Source: Opacimonas viscosa (lineage in GTDB: Bacteria; Pseudomonadota; Gammaproteobacteria; Enterobacterales; Alteromonadaceae). Taken from it: DNA of 64,000 nt. A program made the position numbers and the translations under genes. Location: assembly GCF_024199005.1 (NCBI RefSeq), contig NZ_JANATA010000013.1, positions 1-64,000 on the forward strand. Direction: 5' to 3'. Below, piece after piece: positions 48,538 through 58,105 of the stretch. Under the pieces are notes generated by a model, which was not told the DNA's origin, did no database searches, and saw nothing but the letters and a program-made list of their open reading frames with translations. Position 1 is the first letter of the stretch; each line of letters starts with the position of its first letter.

Positions 48538-49265
48538 GTCAAACAGGTAAGCACAATTCAGCCAAAAACAGCATGGCTAATAGAAAAGGCTTTGAACCCT
48601 TAGATATTTTAGAAAAGAAATTGGGTTATGTTTTTTCTAATAAAGCGCTTTTACAGCAAGCCTTGACGCATAAATCTGCAAGCAAAAAACACAATGAACG
48701 CTTAGAGTTTTTGGGTGATGCGGTGTTGGGTTTGGTGATTGCTGAGTATTTGTTCGAGCGTTTTCCTGAATTATCAGAAGGAAAACTGACTCGCATGCGC
48801 TCCACGCTGGTCAAAGGGGTTACTTTAGCTGAGATTGCTGCAGAGCATGATATTGGTAGTTATTTGAAACTCGGCCCAGGCGAACTTAAAAGTGGTGGTC
48901 AACGTCGAGAATCCATCTTAGAAGATGCTGTCGAATCGTTGATTGGCGCGATGTACGAAGATGCGGATATTGCCACATGTCGTGACTTTATTATGCGTTG
49001 GTTCGCATCACGAATTGCTGCGCTAGATCCCAATGAGCATCCCAAGGATGCTAAAACCCGATTACAAGAATATTTGCAAGGTCGCAAATATTCCCTTCCT
49101 GAATACGAAGTGACAAATATTAGTGGTAAAGATCATGATCAGACTTTTACAGTAACCTGTACGAGCGATGCTTTCCCTGAGGCGATTACCGGTAGCGGTA
49201 ATAGTCGTCGTAAAGCGGAGCAAGAAGCTGCGCGCGTAATGTTAGAGAAAATACAAAATGCATGA
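48534..49265 (+). CDS. rnc: Ribonuclease III
   Basis: A 243-residue double-strand-specific endonuclease with signature [13 protein letters not shown], the acidic residues in [16 protein letters not shown] and a C-terminal double-stranded RNA-binding domain ([25 protein letters not shown]). The GTG start at 48534 (overlapping lepB) has an AGGCGG site; an internal ATG (MANRKGFEP) is possible and would give a length nearer the usual 226. It processes rRNA and structured mRNAs. Confidence 0.95.
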   Translation: MSQTGKHNSAKNSMANRKGFEPLDILEKKLGYVFSNKALLQQALTHKSASKKHNERLEFLGDAVLGLVIAEYLFERFPELSEGKLTRMRSTLVKGVTLAEIAAEHDIGSYLKLGPGELKSGGQRRESILEDAVESLIGAMYEDADIATCRDFIMRWFASRIAALDPNEHPKDAKTRLQEYLQGRKYSLPEYEVTNISGKDHDQTFTVTCTSDAFPEAITGSGNSRRKAEQEAARVMLEKIQNA

Positions 49266-50169
49266 TCTTCCTGAAGTTAATACCTATTGTGGCATGGTTG
49301 CAATCGTTGGCCGTCCTAATGTAGGAAAATCTACCATATTGAATGAAATTATTGGCCAAAAAGTCAGTATTACCTCGCGTAAACCGCAAACTACCCGTCA
49401 CCGTATTATGGGGATTGATACACTCGATGATCGCCAAGCAATTTACGTGGACACGCCAGGCCTGCACAGCGAAGAAAAAAGAGCCATTAATCGCTATATG
49501 AATCGAGCTGCATCGAGTTCACTCGGTGAAGTGTCATTGGTCTTATTTGTCGTCGAAGGTACCCGCTTCAATGATGACGATAAAATGGTGTTAAAGAAGA
49601 TAAAAAATTCTCGTTTACCGGTTTGGTTAATAGTTAACAAAACGGACAAAGTCGAAGATAAAAATGCGTTAATGACCCATCTACAATGGCTGCACGAGCA
49701 ACATGATTTTGCTCACGTCATTCCTGTGAGTGCTAAGCAAAACAAATACATCACAGAGTTACGTGATATGGTGATGGAGCAGTTACCGCCTAGTGAGTTC
49801 TATTTCCCAGAAGAGTATATTACCGACCGTTCTAGTCGCTTTATGGCAGCAGAGATTATTCGTGAAAAACTCATGCGCTATACCGGGGACGAGTTACCTT
49901 ATTCAGTGACGGTCGAGATTGAACAGTTTAAGATGACTGAAAATGGTGTCTACCGCATAAATGGTTTGATTTTGGTTGAACGCGAAACTCAAAAACGCAT
50001 GGTCATTGGCAAGCAAGGTTCACATCTGAAAACGATGGGTTCCGATGCACGTAAAGATTTAGAAGAGTTGTTTCAGAACAAAGTCTTCTTGGAATTGTGG
50101 GTGAAAGTCAAGTCCGGTTGGGCAGATGATGAACGCGCTTTACGTAGTTTGGGTTACGATAATCAATAA
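49258..50169 (+). CDS. era: GTPase Era
   Basis: A 303-residue GTPase (E. coli 301) with G1 GRPNVGKST, the effector TTRHRIMG, G3 DTPGLH and G4 NKTDKV, and a C-terminal KH domain with [22 protein letters not shown]. It binds 16S rRNA in small-subunit assembly. It overlaps rnc by 8 bp. In most gammaproteobacteria recO and pdxJ follow; here a 102-bp gap leads to pdxH instead. Confidence 0.98.
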   Translation: MHDLPEVNTYCGMVAIVGRPNVGKSTILNEIIGQKVSITSRKPQTTRHRIMGIDTLDDRQAIYVDTPGLHSEEKRAINRYMNRAASSSLGEVSLVLFVVEGTRFNDDDKMVLKKIKNSRLPVWLIVNKTDKVEDKNALMTHLQWLHEQHDFAHVIPVSAKQNKYITELRDMVMEQLPPSEFYFPEEYITDRSSRFMAAEIIREKLMRYTGDELPYSVTVEIEQFKMTENGVYRINGLILVERETQKRMVIGKQGSHLKTMGSDARKDLEELFQNKVFLELWVKVKSGWADDERALRSLGYDNQ

Positions 50170-50271
50170 GCGATAGTGACCTATTTTCAGTGATTGTCGT
50201 ATTAGTGACTTTGTAGATAAGAAAACAACAGACCCTAGTGTTGTTGTTGATTACACAATGATGAGGTTTGC

Positions 50272-50913
50272 ATGAGTACATTTAATCAATATCGCCGTGA
50301 ATATACGATGGGTTCTTTGGAAGAACAAGATCTCGAACAGGACCCTTTAGTGCTCTTTAAGCAGTGGTTAGACAATGCGATTGAGTCAGGGATCCCAGAT
50401 CCTAATGCCATGACTGTAGCGACTGTCGATAGTTCGGGGCAGCCTAGTCAACGGATCGTATTGCTCAAAGATTTCTCTGCAGATGGTTTTGTGTTTTATA
50501 CTAATTTGGGTAGTCGCAAAGCGCAGGAATTAAAGCAAAACTCTAAGATTTCCTTACATTTCCCATGGCATATGTTAGAACGTCAGGTACGCATTTGTGG
50601 TGAGGCTGAGCCCTTATCACGAACTGCAGTGGCTAAGTATTTCTTTTCTCGTCCCAAAGATTCACAAATCGGGGCTTTGGCTTCTAAGCAGTCACAGCCG
50701 ATTAGTAATCGTCAAATGTTGTTAACTCAGTGGCGTCAATTAAAAGAAAAGTTTGCTGAAGGTGCTGTGCCTTTACCTGATTTTTGGGGTGGGTATTTAG
50801 TCAAACCTCACCAAATTGAATTTTGGCAGGGCGGCGAACATCGTTTACATGACCGTTTTGAGTTTTCGCGCACAGAGTCAGATACTTGGCAAATCCAACG
50901 TTTGAACCCTTAA
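50272..50913 (+). CDS. pdxH: Pyridoxamine 5'-phosphate oxidase
   Basis: A 213-residue FMN enzyme (E. coli 218) with [25 protein letters not shown], the PRKDSQ-like [10 protein letters not shown] block and the C-terminal DRFEFSR. It oxidises pyridoxine or pyridoxamine phosphate to pyridoxal phosphate. It starts with ATG after GAGG. A 7-bp inverted repeat AACAACA/TGTTGTT lies in the upstream gap (around 50225-50246). Confidence 0.97.
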   Translation: MSTFNQYRREYTMGSLEEQDLEQDPLVLFKQWLDNAIESGIPDPNAMTVATVDSSGQPSQRIVLLKDFSADGFVFYTNLGSRKAQELKQNSKISLHFPWHMLERQVRICGEAEPLSRTAVAKYFFSRPKDSQIGALASKQSQPISNRQMLLTQWRQLKEKFAEGAVPLPDFWGGYLVKPHQIEFWQGGEHRLHDRFEFSRTESDTWQIQRLNP

Positions 50914-50947
50914 GACTCAGGCTTACCTAAGCGAGGTGGCATGCACC

Positions 50948-51739
50948 ATGAAAGTTGATACTCATTGCCACCTAGATCTATCTGTTTTTGCGGAGGATAT
51001 CGACGAGGTACTGTGTCGCGCCACACAGGCCGGTGTCAGTGAGTGTATCATTCCAGCTATTGATCCAGCGCATTGGCAAAAACAATTTACGTTAGCGCGA
51101 ACCTACCCCCACATTCGTTTTACACTGGGTTTTCATCCTTATTTTCTCAGCCCTTTATTAGCCAAATATGCGGTAGACCAATTAATCTCTCAGTTGGACC
51201 AGACTATTCAAGAGACGCTAACTGGTCAGCTTAAAACGCAGTTTATTGGGGTGGGGGAGATTGGCGTAGATAGAGCAATTGAACTTGATATTAAGATCCA
51301 AGAAACCATGTTTGTAGAGCAACTCGGACTCGCTAAGCAGTATCATTTACCGGTGATTGTGCATCATCGAAAATCCCATGACCGCTTACTGGGACTTATC
51401 AAACAATCAGGTTTCACTGGTGGCGGTATTATTCATGCCTTTTCAGGTAATGCTCTCGTGGCCCAAGCGTATATTGAGCTGGGATTTAAATTAGGGATCG
51501 GGGGGACGATCACTTACCCCAGAGGCAGTAAAACTAGAGAAGCATTATTAGCGGTGGGTTTGGAGCATTGCGTGCTCGAAACGGATAGTCCGGATATGCC
51601 AATGTATGGTCGACAAGGTCAGCGCAATGAACCTGCATTTATTACTGATGTTGTGACAGTCCTGGCCGATTTGTTTGGTGTTGAAGAGTCAGTGGTTGAG
51701 GCTTTGACTACGCAAAATACGCGATCTGTTTTCGCATAA
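50948..51739 (+). CDS. TatD-family hydrolase (YjjV-like)
   Basis: A 263-residue metal-dependent hydrolase with the TatD/YcfH motifs: metal-binding DTHCHLD at the N-terminus, GEIGVD, VHHRKSHD, HAFSG and LETDSPDMP. The family contains DNases and D-aminoacyl hydrolases. It resembles E. coli YjjV more than TatD in length and the HCHLD opening, but the paralogue assignment is tentative. The start is ATG at 50948 with GAGGTGG upstream; a GTG four codons earlier is less likely. Confidence 0.92.
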   Translation: MKVDTHCHLDLSVFAEDIDEVLCRATQAGVSECIIPAIDPAHWQKQFTLARTYPHIRFTLGFHPYFLSPLLAKYAVDQLISQLDQTIQETLTGQLKTQFIGVGEIGVDRAIELDIKIQETMFVEQLGLAKQYHLPVIVHHRKSHDRLLGLIKQSGFTGGGIIHAFSGNALVAQAYIELGFKLGIGGTITYPRGSKTREALLAVGLEHCVLETDSPDMPMYGRQGQRNEPAFITDVVTVLADLFGVEESVVEALTTQNTRSVFA

Positions 51740-51752
51740 CGGTCCGGTGACT

Positions 51753-52325
51753 TTAACTATCCATACTGTGTGTTTTATAGAGTCTTCTGGCATTTAAATA
51801 GTACAGGCGCATACACAAAATCCCAAAAATCATGCCTACTACTAGGGCACTGGTAATCAATACGTTTTGCCCTTTGCTGAGTTCCAACATGGTCTGATTT
51901 AAAATATCATCTCTGATGACAAAGCGGATATAACCGATAGTTTCATCATTATGTGAAATAGGTGAGACATATACCGTATATGGAGCACTTTCGCCCAATG
52001 CCAAATCCTTGATATTTGGATACTCACCGACCGATGCGAGGGTGACGCCGTAACGGTCAAACAAACGAATACCTTTGAAGTCCCCCATAGTTAAATAGTG
52101 CTCTAAGGTATCTTGAAGTTGTGCGGTATTGGATTTTTTATTATCTATGTTCTCAATTAACCAAGGGCTCAATGTGCCAGCTGAAATACTACTGACTCTC
52201 TCACCGAGTTGCTGCGTGTATTGGGTATATTGATTTTCCAGGACGCGCGTTTGGGTTTGCCATAAAAAAACAATAGCAAGGAGGGTTAAAATAATAAAAA
52301 CAGCGCGAAACAATAAGCGATACAT
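51753..52325 (-). CDS. AhpA/YtjB family membrane protein
   Basis: A 190-residue protein with an N-terminal membrane helix (about 7-23), a periplasmic sensor-like segment (ENQYTQYTQQLGERVSSI to SHNDETIGYIRFVI) and a second helix near the C-terminus (about 155-175). This topology and the divergent position next to serB are those of YtjB (Smp) of enterobacteria and AhpA of Vibrio. Molecular function is not established. The ATG at 52325 was preferred to a TTG 20 codons upstream. Confidence 0.82.
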   Translation of the reverse strand: MYRLLFRAVFIILTLLAIVFLWQTQTRVLENQYTQYTQQLGERVSSISAGTLSPWLIENIDNKKSNTAQLQDTLEHYLTMGDFKGIRLFDRYGVTLASVGEYPNIKDLALGESAPYTVYVSPISHNDETIGYIRFVIRDDILNQTMLELSKGQNVLITSALVVGMIFGILCMRLYYLNARRLYKTHSMDS

Positions 52326-52422
52326 AGATTTATCTAATAAATTAGGTACACTTACCACATTAGAACAAGTCGGTCTTTTTGCCAAGCAGTACTTGCGTTT
52401 TTGTTTTATTTAAAGGTTTCTC

Positions 52423-53427
52423 ATGGCTCATTTTTTCTCTGGTAATGCACGTTTTTCATATACTGATTTTATCAATTACATGCAGCAATCCACCTTTCAT
52501 ACCTACGCTTGTCAGTCCCAACAATGGTCAGCTAGTCAATCTTCGAGCTCGTCTGCACCGGTTGTCACTGTGGTGACAGATAATCCAAATGCTCACATTA
52601 TTGAATCTATTATCAGCACGTTGGCAGAGCAGGTGACATGTGAGCAAGTCTATGTGCATGCCATGAGTGAACACTTGGGAGCTACTGGAATTTGTATCTC
52701 TGTAGATAGGTTGCCAGAACATGCCTTGGTGACTCAACTTTCCGATAAATTTCATGTTGAGATCTTCGCCCAAGAAGCACAGCCTATGCTAACTGAGCCT
52801 GGAGTGTTGGTGATGGATATGGATTCAACCGTTATTCAAATTGAGTGTATTGATGAAATCGCCAAGCTTTGTGGCAAAGGAGAAGAAGTCAGTGCCGTCA
52901 CCGAGCTCGCCATGCAAGGAAAACTGGATTTCGCTGAAAGTTTACTGCAACGCGTCCAGTGTTTGGCAGGGATTGATATTAAACACTTAGCACAAATCAG
53001 AGACAGTATTCCGTTGATGCCTGGGATCTATACTTTGTTGCAACATTTACAAGCGCATGGCTGGACGACTGCGATTGCATCGGGAGGTTTTACTTATTTT
53101 GCTGAGTACTTACAGGCCCGTCTTGGTTTAGATATGGTGGTAGCAAATGAACTGGGCCAAGAAAATGGCTTATTAACCGGGACGATTAATGGCCCAATCA
53201 GCGATGCGCAAACCAAAGCAGATACATTAAATCATCTGGTTGCAGAACGACAAATTCCTCATGAACAAACCATTGCATTAGGCGATGGTGCTAATGATTT
53301 AGTTATGATGGCACATGCCAAGCTAGGTATGGCGTATCATGCTAAACCTCTCGTCCAAGAAAAGGCGACAGCGGCAATTCGTTTCGGTGGTTTAGAAAAT
53401 ACGTTGTTTGCCCTGCGAGCAAATTAA
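52423..53427 (+). CDS. serB: Phosphoserine phosphatase
   Basis: A 334-residue haloacid-dehalogenase-type enzyme (E. coli 322). The nucleophile motif is VMDMDSTVIQIECIDEIA, motif II IASGGFTYFAEYL, and motifs III/IV QTKADTLN and LGDGANDLVMMAHA. An ACT-like N-terminal region precedes the catalytic domain. It performs the last step of serine biosynthesis. It is divergent from ahpA/ytjB and convergent with the PilZ gene 18 bp downstream. Confidence 0.97.
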   Translation: MAHFFSGNARFSYTDFINYMQQSTFHTYACQSQQWSASQSSSSSAPVVTVVTDNPNAHIIESIISTLAEQVTCEQVYVHAMSEHLGATGICISVDRLPEHALVTQLSDKFHVEIFAQEAQPMLTEPGVLVMDMDSTVIQIECIDEIAKLCGKGEEVSAVTELAMQGKLDFAESLLQRVQCLAGIDIKHLAQIRDSIPLMPGIYTLLQHLQAHGWTTAIASGGFTYFAEYLQARLGLDMVVANELGQENGLLTGTINGPISDAQTKADTLNHLVAERQIPHEQTIALGDGANDLVMMAHAKLGMAYHAKPLVQEKATAAIRFGGLENTLFALRAN

Positions 53428-53445
53428 ATAACGGGGATGAAAGCG

Positions 53446-55878
53446 TTAGCCAGCGAGATGTTGGTCTGCTTGCAGAGCCTGCTCTACTAGTCCATAGCGG
53501 TACATGATCTCATCTGTGACATCAAGGACGTAGCCAAAGGCTTTCATCGACTCGAGCTGTGTTTTGAATAAGGTCGCTTTGTGTTTTGAATGGGACGCCA
53601 GGTATTCGAGTTCGACTTGCAGGGTGTCAAAATCCACATTTGCCGTTGGCTGTAGGACGAGTTGGACAGCGATAAAATTCCCATATTCTTGAGCTTTACG
53701 GATAAAGTACAAGCGCTGATTATCATCTTTAAAATGCTCATTAAGTACCGGTTTAATCGCTTTATTGATATTGGTAGCCGCTAAATCGAATGCGATATAA
53801 ATCGTGTGTTGTTGCTCGATTTCTGTATCTCTAAAGTTTCTCAGACACTTTTGGATAAACGGTGATATTTGATGTCGGTCTCGATACAAAAACTCCCAAT
53901 TAAAAAAGTCTTTTTCCGCAAACATAGATAAAAAAGAAAATAATCGGCCTTCGCCTTGGTTATAAATAGAGAATTCTGGGGCTGAAAAACTATTATTGCG
54001 ATTGATAAAAAAGGCGACATTGGTTGCGTTTTTAGCGTAAAGGCAACGCAAGGCATAACACAGCCCCTGGACTGACTCTTCTATTTTTTCAGCTTTCAAT
54101 TTATCTTTATTTTTACTGATCAGGTGATTGAAAAATGCACGTGCACTTTCTGATTTTTTACCAAATGGGCTAATGCGCAAATGCAAAATATGGCGATTAG
54201 TATGCATACTCACAATATTATAGGTAAGGCGCTCTAGAGAATGGTTTGTCGTAAGTTCTTGTAACTTTGGAAAACTGACCTTAATTTGCATATCTTCGGT
54301 GTACGGCAAGGCTTCATTGAGTTCCAGTCGAATTCCCGAGACAGAAAAATCTTCGGTGTGACCTTTAATCAACTTCCCCGCGACTTCAACAGTGATTGCA
54401 GAGCGCAAAAAATAACGTGTTTCATGTCGGATATCTTCATTTTTGTGCCGCGTGATCTCAATCTGTGGGGGTAGATTTTTATGAGAATGGGCAAATTCAC
54501 TGATCGTTTTGCTATTGCTATTGGTAATTTGGGTGTGCTGATAAAAAAGTTGTCCGTGTTTATCCGTTACGTCAGAAATGACTACAATAAGGCGAATATT
54601 TTTGAGTTTAGCCATTAACCTTGCTGGAGGCGGTGTATTCAGTTCTTTCGCATTTTTGTGAGCATAATCAGCAATAGATAATGGTGTATGCACGTCACTT
54701 GGGCTTGCATCCGTTAATTGTAATTTAAATACTCGCCAACTCGCCTTATGCGAACCAATACGTAAAAAAACGTCACGAATTTTCCCGTTTTTGTTTAATT
54801 CACTTTGCGATGCTGAGTAAAAAAACACCTTACCTTTACTTACGTGATTAAACGTGTACACGTAAATAGATGCGTCTTGGCCTTGCTGTTTTTGTAGTTC
54901 TGCCAAACGTGATTGTGAGACTAAATCGCCCAATCGTTGCTGGTGATTTTCATCATACCAATAACTCATTAGTTGGTCGTTAGCATGGTTTAGCATGGCG
55001 TATTTGGGGATCAGTTCACCATGCTCATGACTGATAAAAACCGGTAAAGAAGGGAATTTAGGTGTAAAGAACTGCTCACACATTTTATTTTCTAACGCAT
55101 TAATCGTATTGTCGATATTGAGCTTGTAGCGATACTTGTTGCCCCGAATGAACTTAGTGAGAAATTCATTAAAGTCTGGATCTTCTTGTAACTGACTGCG
55201 GTTACAAAAAATCTTTTTGGTCACCCCTTGTCTGACCCCTTTGAGCACCGTAAAACGAATGGGCATGTTTGAAAAATGGGTACTTTGTTCTTCTAAACCC
55301 GAAAATACCACATCGATTATTTCACCATCGTTGAGCAGTGGTGAGCCTTCATATTTGAACTGTAAGCCACTGATGGATACATCAATCGAACGGGCGTGGA
55401 TTTTTTTCCCATCACTGCGATAAATAACCAATGGTATCGATAAATGCATACGCTCGGCGTTGCGTTGGGCAAAATCCAAAAATTTGAATGTCGGAGTGAT
55501 AAATTCTGCTAATTCACGGGCATCTGCTAGACCTAAGATTAATTCTTGGATCAAGGTATCTATCGATTCGAATACACCTACTGTGTAGAGACCAAAACGC
55601 ATATGCTCAGTATCAAAACGCTCTTTGATTTCAGGAGTCATATAATGCGTTAAATAAGCGACTTTATACTCTTGGACTTCCTCGAGATTGGTATGCCGCA
55701 TGTCAATAATAGTTTTACATGGTTGTTGTAATCTAGCGCATTCTGCTTCCACTTCTTGTTGTTGGGCTTTACTTAATGAGAGGTAAAAATGATGTTTTCT
55801 GACAGCATCAGGATTCGTTTGCTGAGCATCTAGCAACATTTGTAAAACTTGGGAAAGTGCACTACTTTGCGTCAACAT
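53446..55878 (-). CDS. Protein with two PilZ (c-di-GMP binding) domains
   Basis: An 810-residue soluble protein. The first PilZ domain has RNAER (139-143) and DVSISG (166-171). The second has RHETR (484-488) and DFSVSG (510-515). Both keep the RxxxR and D/NxSxxG elements that bind c-di-GMP. The N-terminus is helical, and the rest (about 600-800) has no domain I recognise. No membrane helix or output enzyme domain is evident, so the effector role is unknown. It lies between serB and radA, divergent from radA (89-bp gap). Confidence 0.88.
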   Translation of the reverse strand: MLTQSSALSQVLQMLLDAQQTNPDAVRKHHFYLSLSKAQQQEVEAECARLQQPCKTIIDMRHTNLEEVQEYKVAYLTHYMTPEIKERFDTEHMRFGLYTVGVFESIDTLIQELILGLADARELAEFITPTFKFLDFAQRNAERMHLSIPLVIYRSDGKKIHARSIDVSISGLQFKYEGSPLLNDGEIIDVVFSGLEEQSTHFSNMPIRFTVLKGVRQGVTKKIFCNRSQLQEDPDFNEFLTKFIRGNKYRYKLNIDNTINALENKMCEQFFTPKFPSLPVFISHEHGELIPKYAMLNHANDQLMSYWYDENHQQRLGDLVSQSRLAELQKQQGQDASIYVYTFNHVSKGKVFFYSASQSELNKNGKIRDVFLRIGSHKASWRVFKLQLTDASPSDVHTPLSIADYAHKNAKELNTPPPARLMAKLKNIRLIVVISDVTDKHGQLFYQHTQITNSNSKTISEFAHSHKNLPPQIEITRHKNEDIRHETRYFLRSAITVEVAGKLIKGHTEDFSVSGIRLELNEALPYTEDMQIKVSFPKLQELTTNHSLERLTYNIVSMHTNRHILHLRISPFGKKSESARAFFNHLISKNKDKLKAEKIEESVQGLCYALRCLYAKNATNVAFFINRNNSFSAPEFSIYNQGEGRLFSFLSMFAEKDFFNWEFLYRDRHQISPFIQKCLRNFRDTEIEQQHTIYIAFDLAATNINKAIKPVLNEHFKDDNQRLYFIRKAQEYGNFIAVQLVLQPTANVDFDTLQVELEYLASHSKHKATLFKTQLESMKAFGYVLDVTDEIMYRYGLVEQALQADQHLAG

Positions 55879-55967
55879 CTAACGGATCCATTTGTCAGGG
55901 TTTTAATATACTTAAATATAGTTACAATAAGCATTATCGGCACAAAAAATATTAAGTTGAAGTAAAA

Positions 55968-57344
55968 ATGGCGAAGAAAAAGACCAGTTTTGTCTGTAGT
56001 GATTGTGGCTCAGACCATCCGCGTTGGCAGGGCCAATGTAATGACTGCAAAGCTTGGAATACTTTATCTGAATTTGTTGTAAGCCAATCTTCTTCTCCCG
56101 CTGTACGAAATTTAAGCGGATACGCAGGGCAAACCACTGCGCAAATTGAAACCTTGTCGAGTATTGATTTACAGGCGTTACCACGATTTTCTTCTGGTTT
56201 TAAAGAAATGGACCGTGTGTTAGGCGGCGGTATCGTTCCTGGGAGTGCTGTTTTAATTGGTGGTTCACCAGGTGCGGGCAAGTCGACCCTATTACTCCAA
56301 GTCATGTGTCAGTTGGCTGAAGGTAAAAACGTCTTATACATCACCGGCGAAGAATCACTCCAGCAGGTCGCTATGCGCGCTCAACGTCTAGGCCTTGCCA
56401 ATGACCGTTTACAATTATTAGCCGAAACCAACGTGGAAGCGATTTGTGATTTGGCATTGACGCATAAACCCGATGTCATGGTGATAGACTCGATTCAAGT
56501 CATGCATGTGGTCGATGTTACATCCGCCCCAGGCAGTGTGTCTCAGGTCAGAGAAAGTGCTGCGTATTTGACCCGCTTTGCCAAACAAAATCATATTGCG
56601 ATGTTCTTAGTCGGCCATGTCACCAAAGACGGTAGTCTAGCCGGACCTAAAGTACTGGAACATTGTATTGATTGCTCAATGATGCTCGATGGTGATGCTG
56701 ACGGTCGTTTTCGTACCTTACGCAGTCATAAAAATCGCTTTGGCGCAGTCAACGAACTAGGCGTCTTTGCGATGACCGAAAAAGGCTTAAAAGAAGTATC
56801 CAATCCATCAGCGATATTCTTGTCACGAGATGAACAGCAATCCCCTGGTAGTATCGTAATGGTCGTGTGGGAAGGCACTCGTCCCTTGCTTGTCGAAATC
56901 CAAGCCTTGGTTGATTATACCCAAACCCATAACCCGAAAAGAATTGCCGTAGGACTCGAACAAAATCGCATGGCCATGCTATTAGCCGTTTTACATCGTC
57001 ACGGAAATGTCCAAATGAACGACCAAGACGTTTTTGCAAACGTTGTCGGTGGGGTTAAAGTCGCCGAAACTAGCGCCGATCTCGCTCTATTACTAGCCAT
57101 GGTCTCCAGTTTTAGGAACAAAGCACTCTCACAAAAACTCATCGCCTTTGGTGAAGTCGGCTTATCTGGAGAAATTCGTCCCGTGCCTAATGGTATAGAG
57201 CGATTAAGCGAAGCCGCTAAACACGGCTTTAACACCGCGATTGTTCCTAAATCTAACGCCCCGAAAACCCCTATTAAAGGCCTCAAAGTCATCCCCGTAT
57301 CTCGATTATCACAAGCCTTGGACGCTATGGCTGATATGGAGTAA
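55968..57344 (+). CDS. radA: DNA repair protein RadA (Sms)
   Basis: A 458-residue RecA-like helicase (E. coli 460). The N-terminal zinc finger is CSDCGSDHPRWQGQCNDC; Walker A is GGSPGAGKSTLLLQ; the RadA-specific KNRFGAVNELGVF is present; and the C-terminal Lon-protease-like domain has the GLSGEIRPVPNGIERL block. It promotes branch migration in recombination. It is followed 9 bp later by the tandem repeat array. Confidence 0.98.
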   Translation: MAKKKTSFVCSDCGSDHPRWQGQCNDCKAWNTLSEFVVSQSSSPAVRNLSGYAGQTTAQIETLSSIDLQALPRFSSGFKEMDRVLGGGIVPGSAVLIGGSPGAGKSTLLLQVMCQLAEGKNVLYITGEESLQQVAMRAQRLGLANDRLQLLAETNVEAICDLALTHKPDVMVIDSIQVMHVVDVTSAPGSVSQVRESAAYLTRFAKQNHIAMFLVGHVTKDGSLAGPKVLEHCIDCSMMLDGDADGRFRTLRSHKNRFGAVNELGVFAMTEKGLKEVSNPSAIFLSRDEQQSPGSIVMVVWEGTRPLLVEIQALVDYTQTHNPKRIAVGLEQNRMAMLLAVLHRHGNVQMNDQDVFANVVGGVKVAETSADLALLLAMVSSFRNKALSQKLIAFGEVGLSGEIRPVPNGIERLSEAAKHGFNTAIVPKSNAPKTPIKGLKVIPVSRLSQALDAMADME

Positions 57345-57353
57345 CCTGCATTC

Positions 57354-57809
57354 ATATTGATACTTGTGGTTAATTTCACCAATATGGTTTTATCACTCTT
57401 TGCTCATTTGTCGGCTGGCGCCTAAATCATTCACAAAGACCGATAAACCCATTAGTGGGTGGTAATTTTACTCATGAAGTTTGTTTGGTATTGGATGGCT
57501 ATGTTTTTCTTGAATGATTTGCATCCGTAGGATGCTTAATGAAAGGAAAATGTAGTCGTACAAAATATTCAGACAGAATCTATATTGATACTTGTGGTTA
57601 ATTTCACCAATATGGTTTTATCACTCTTTGCTCATTTGTCGGCTGGCGCCTAAATCATTCACAAAGACCGATAAACCCATTAGTGGGTGGTAATTTTACT
57701 CATGAAGTTTGTTTGGTATTGGATGGCTATGTTTTTCTTGAATGATTTGCATCCGTAGGATGCTTAATGAAAGGAAAATGTAGTCGTACAAAATATTCAG
57801 ACAGAATCC
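57354..57809 (+). repeat. Tandem pair of 228-bp intergenic repeat units (B1, B2)
   Basis: Two directly adjoining units, 57354-57581 and 57582-57809, essentially identical apart from a base at the junction. Each contains a 69-bp palindromic core (57384-57452 and 57612-57680) whose ends ATGGTTTTATCA-like and GATAAACCCAT are imperfect inverted repeats with internal TCTTTG/CAAAGA, and a second hairpin GCATCC-GTA-GGATGC. The unit is related to the 181-bp copies at 27317 and 27576. Confidence 0.9.
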
Positions 57810-58098
57810 ATATTGATACTTGTGGTTCACTTCACCAGTATGGTTTTATCAATCTTCGCTCATTTGACGGCTTGCGCCTAAATCATTCACAAAGACCGAT
57901 AAACCCATTAGTGGGTGAGCAATTCTAGTTATCTTGGTTTTATCAATCTTTGCTCATTTGTCGGCTTGCGCCTAAATCATTCACAAAGACTGATAAACCC
58001 AATAGTGGGTGAGCAATTCTAGTTATCTTGGTTTTATCAATCTTTGCTCATTTGTCGGCTTGCGCCTAAATCATTCACAAAGACTGATAAACCCAATA
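57810..58098 (+). repeat. Partial B unit plus tandem 94-bp core repeats
   Basis: A third unit starts at 57810 in phase (228 bp) but is cut short after its core (57840-57908). It runs into two 94-bp units (57911-58004 and 58005-58098) that each carry only the 69-bp core (57934-58002 and 58028-58096) plus GTGGGTGAGCAATTCTAG linker. The array stops 7 bp before the ettA stop codon. In all, five cores lie in 713 bp. Confidence 0.88.
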
Positions 58099-58105
58099 GG
58101 TAGAC

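Noticed and set aside
57354-58098. CRISPR array, because of evenly spaced repeats
   Set aside because: The repeated units are contiguous and whole (228 and 94 bp), without short unique spacers, and no cas genes are nearby.
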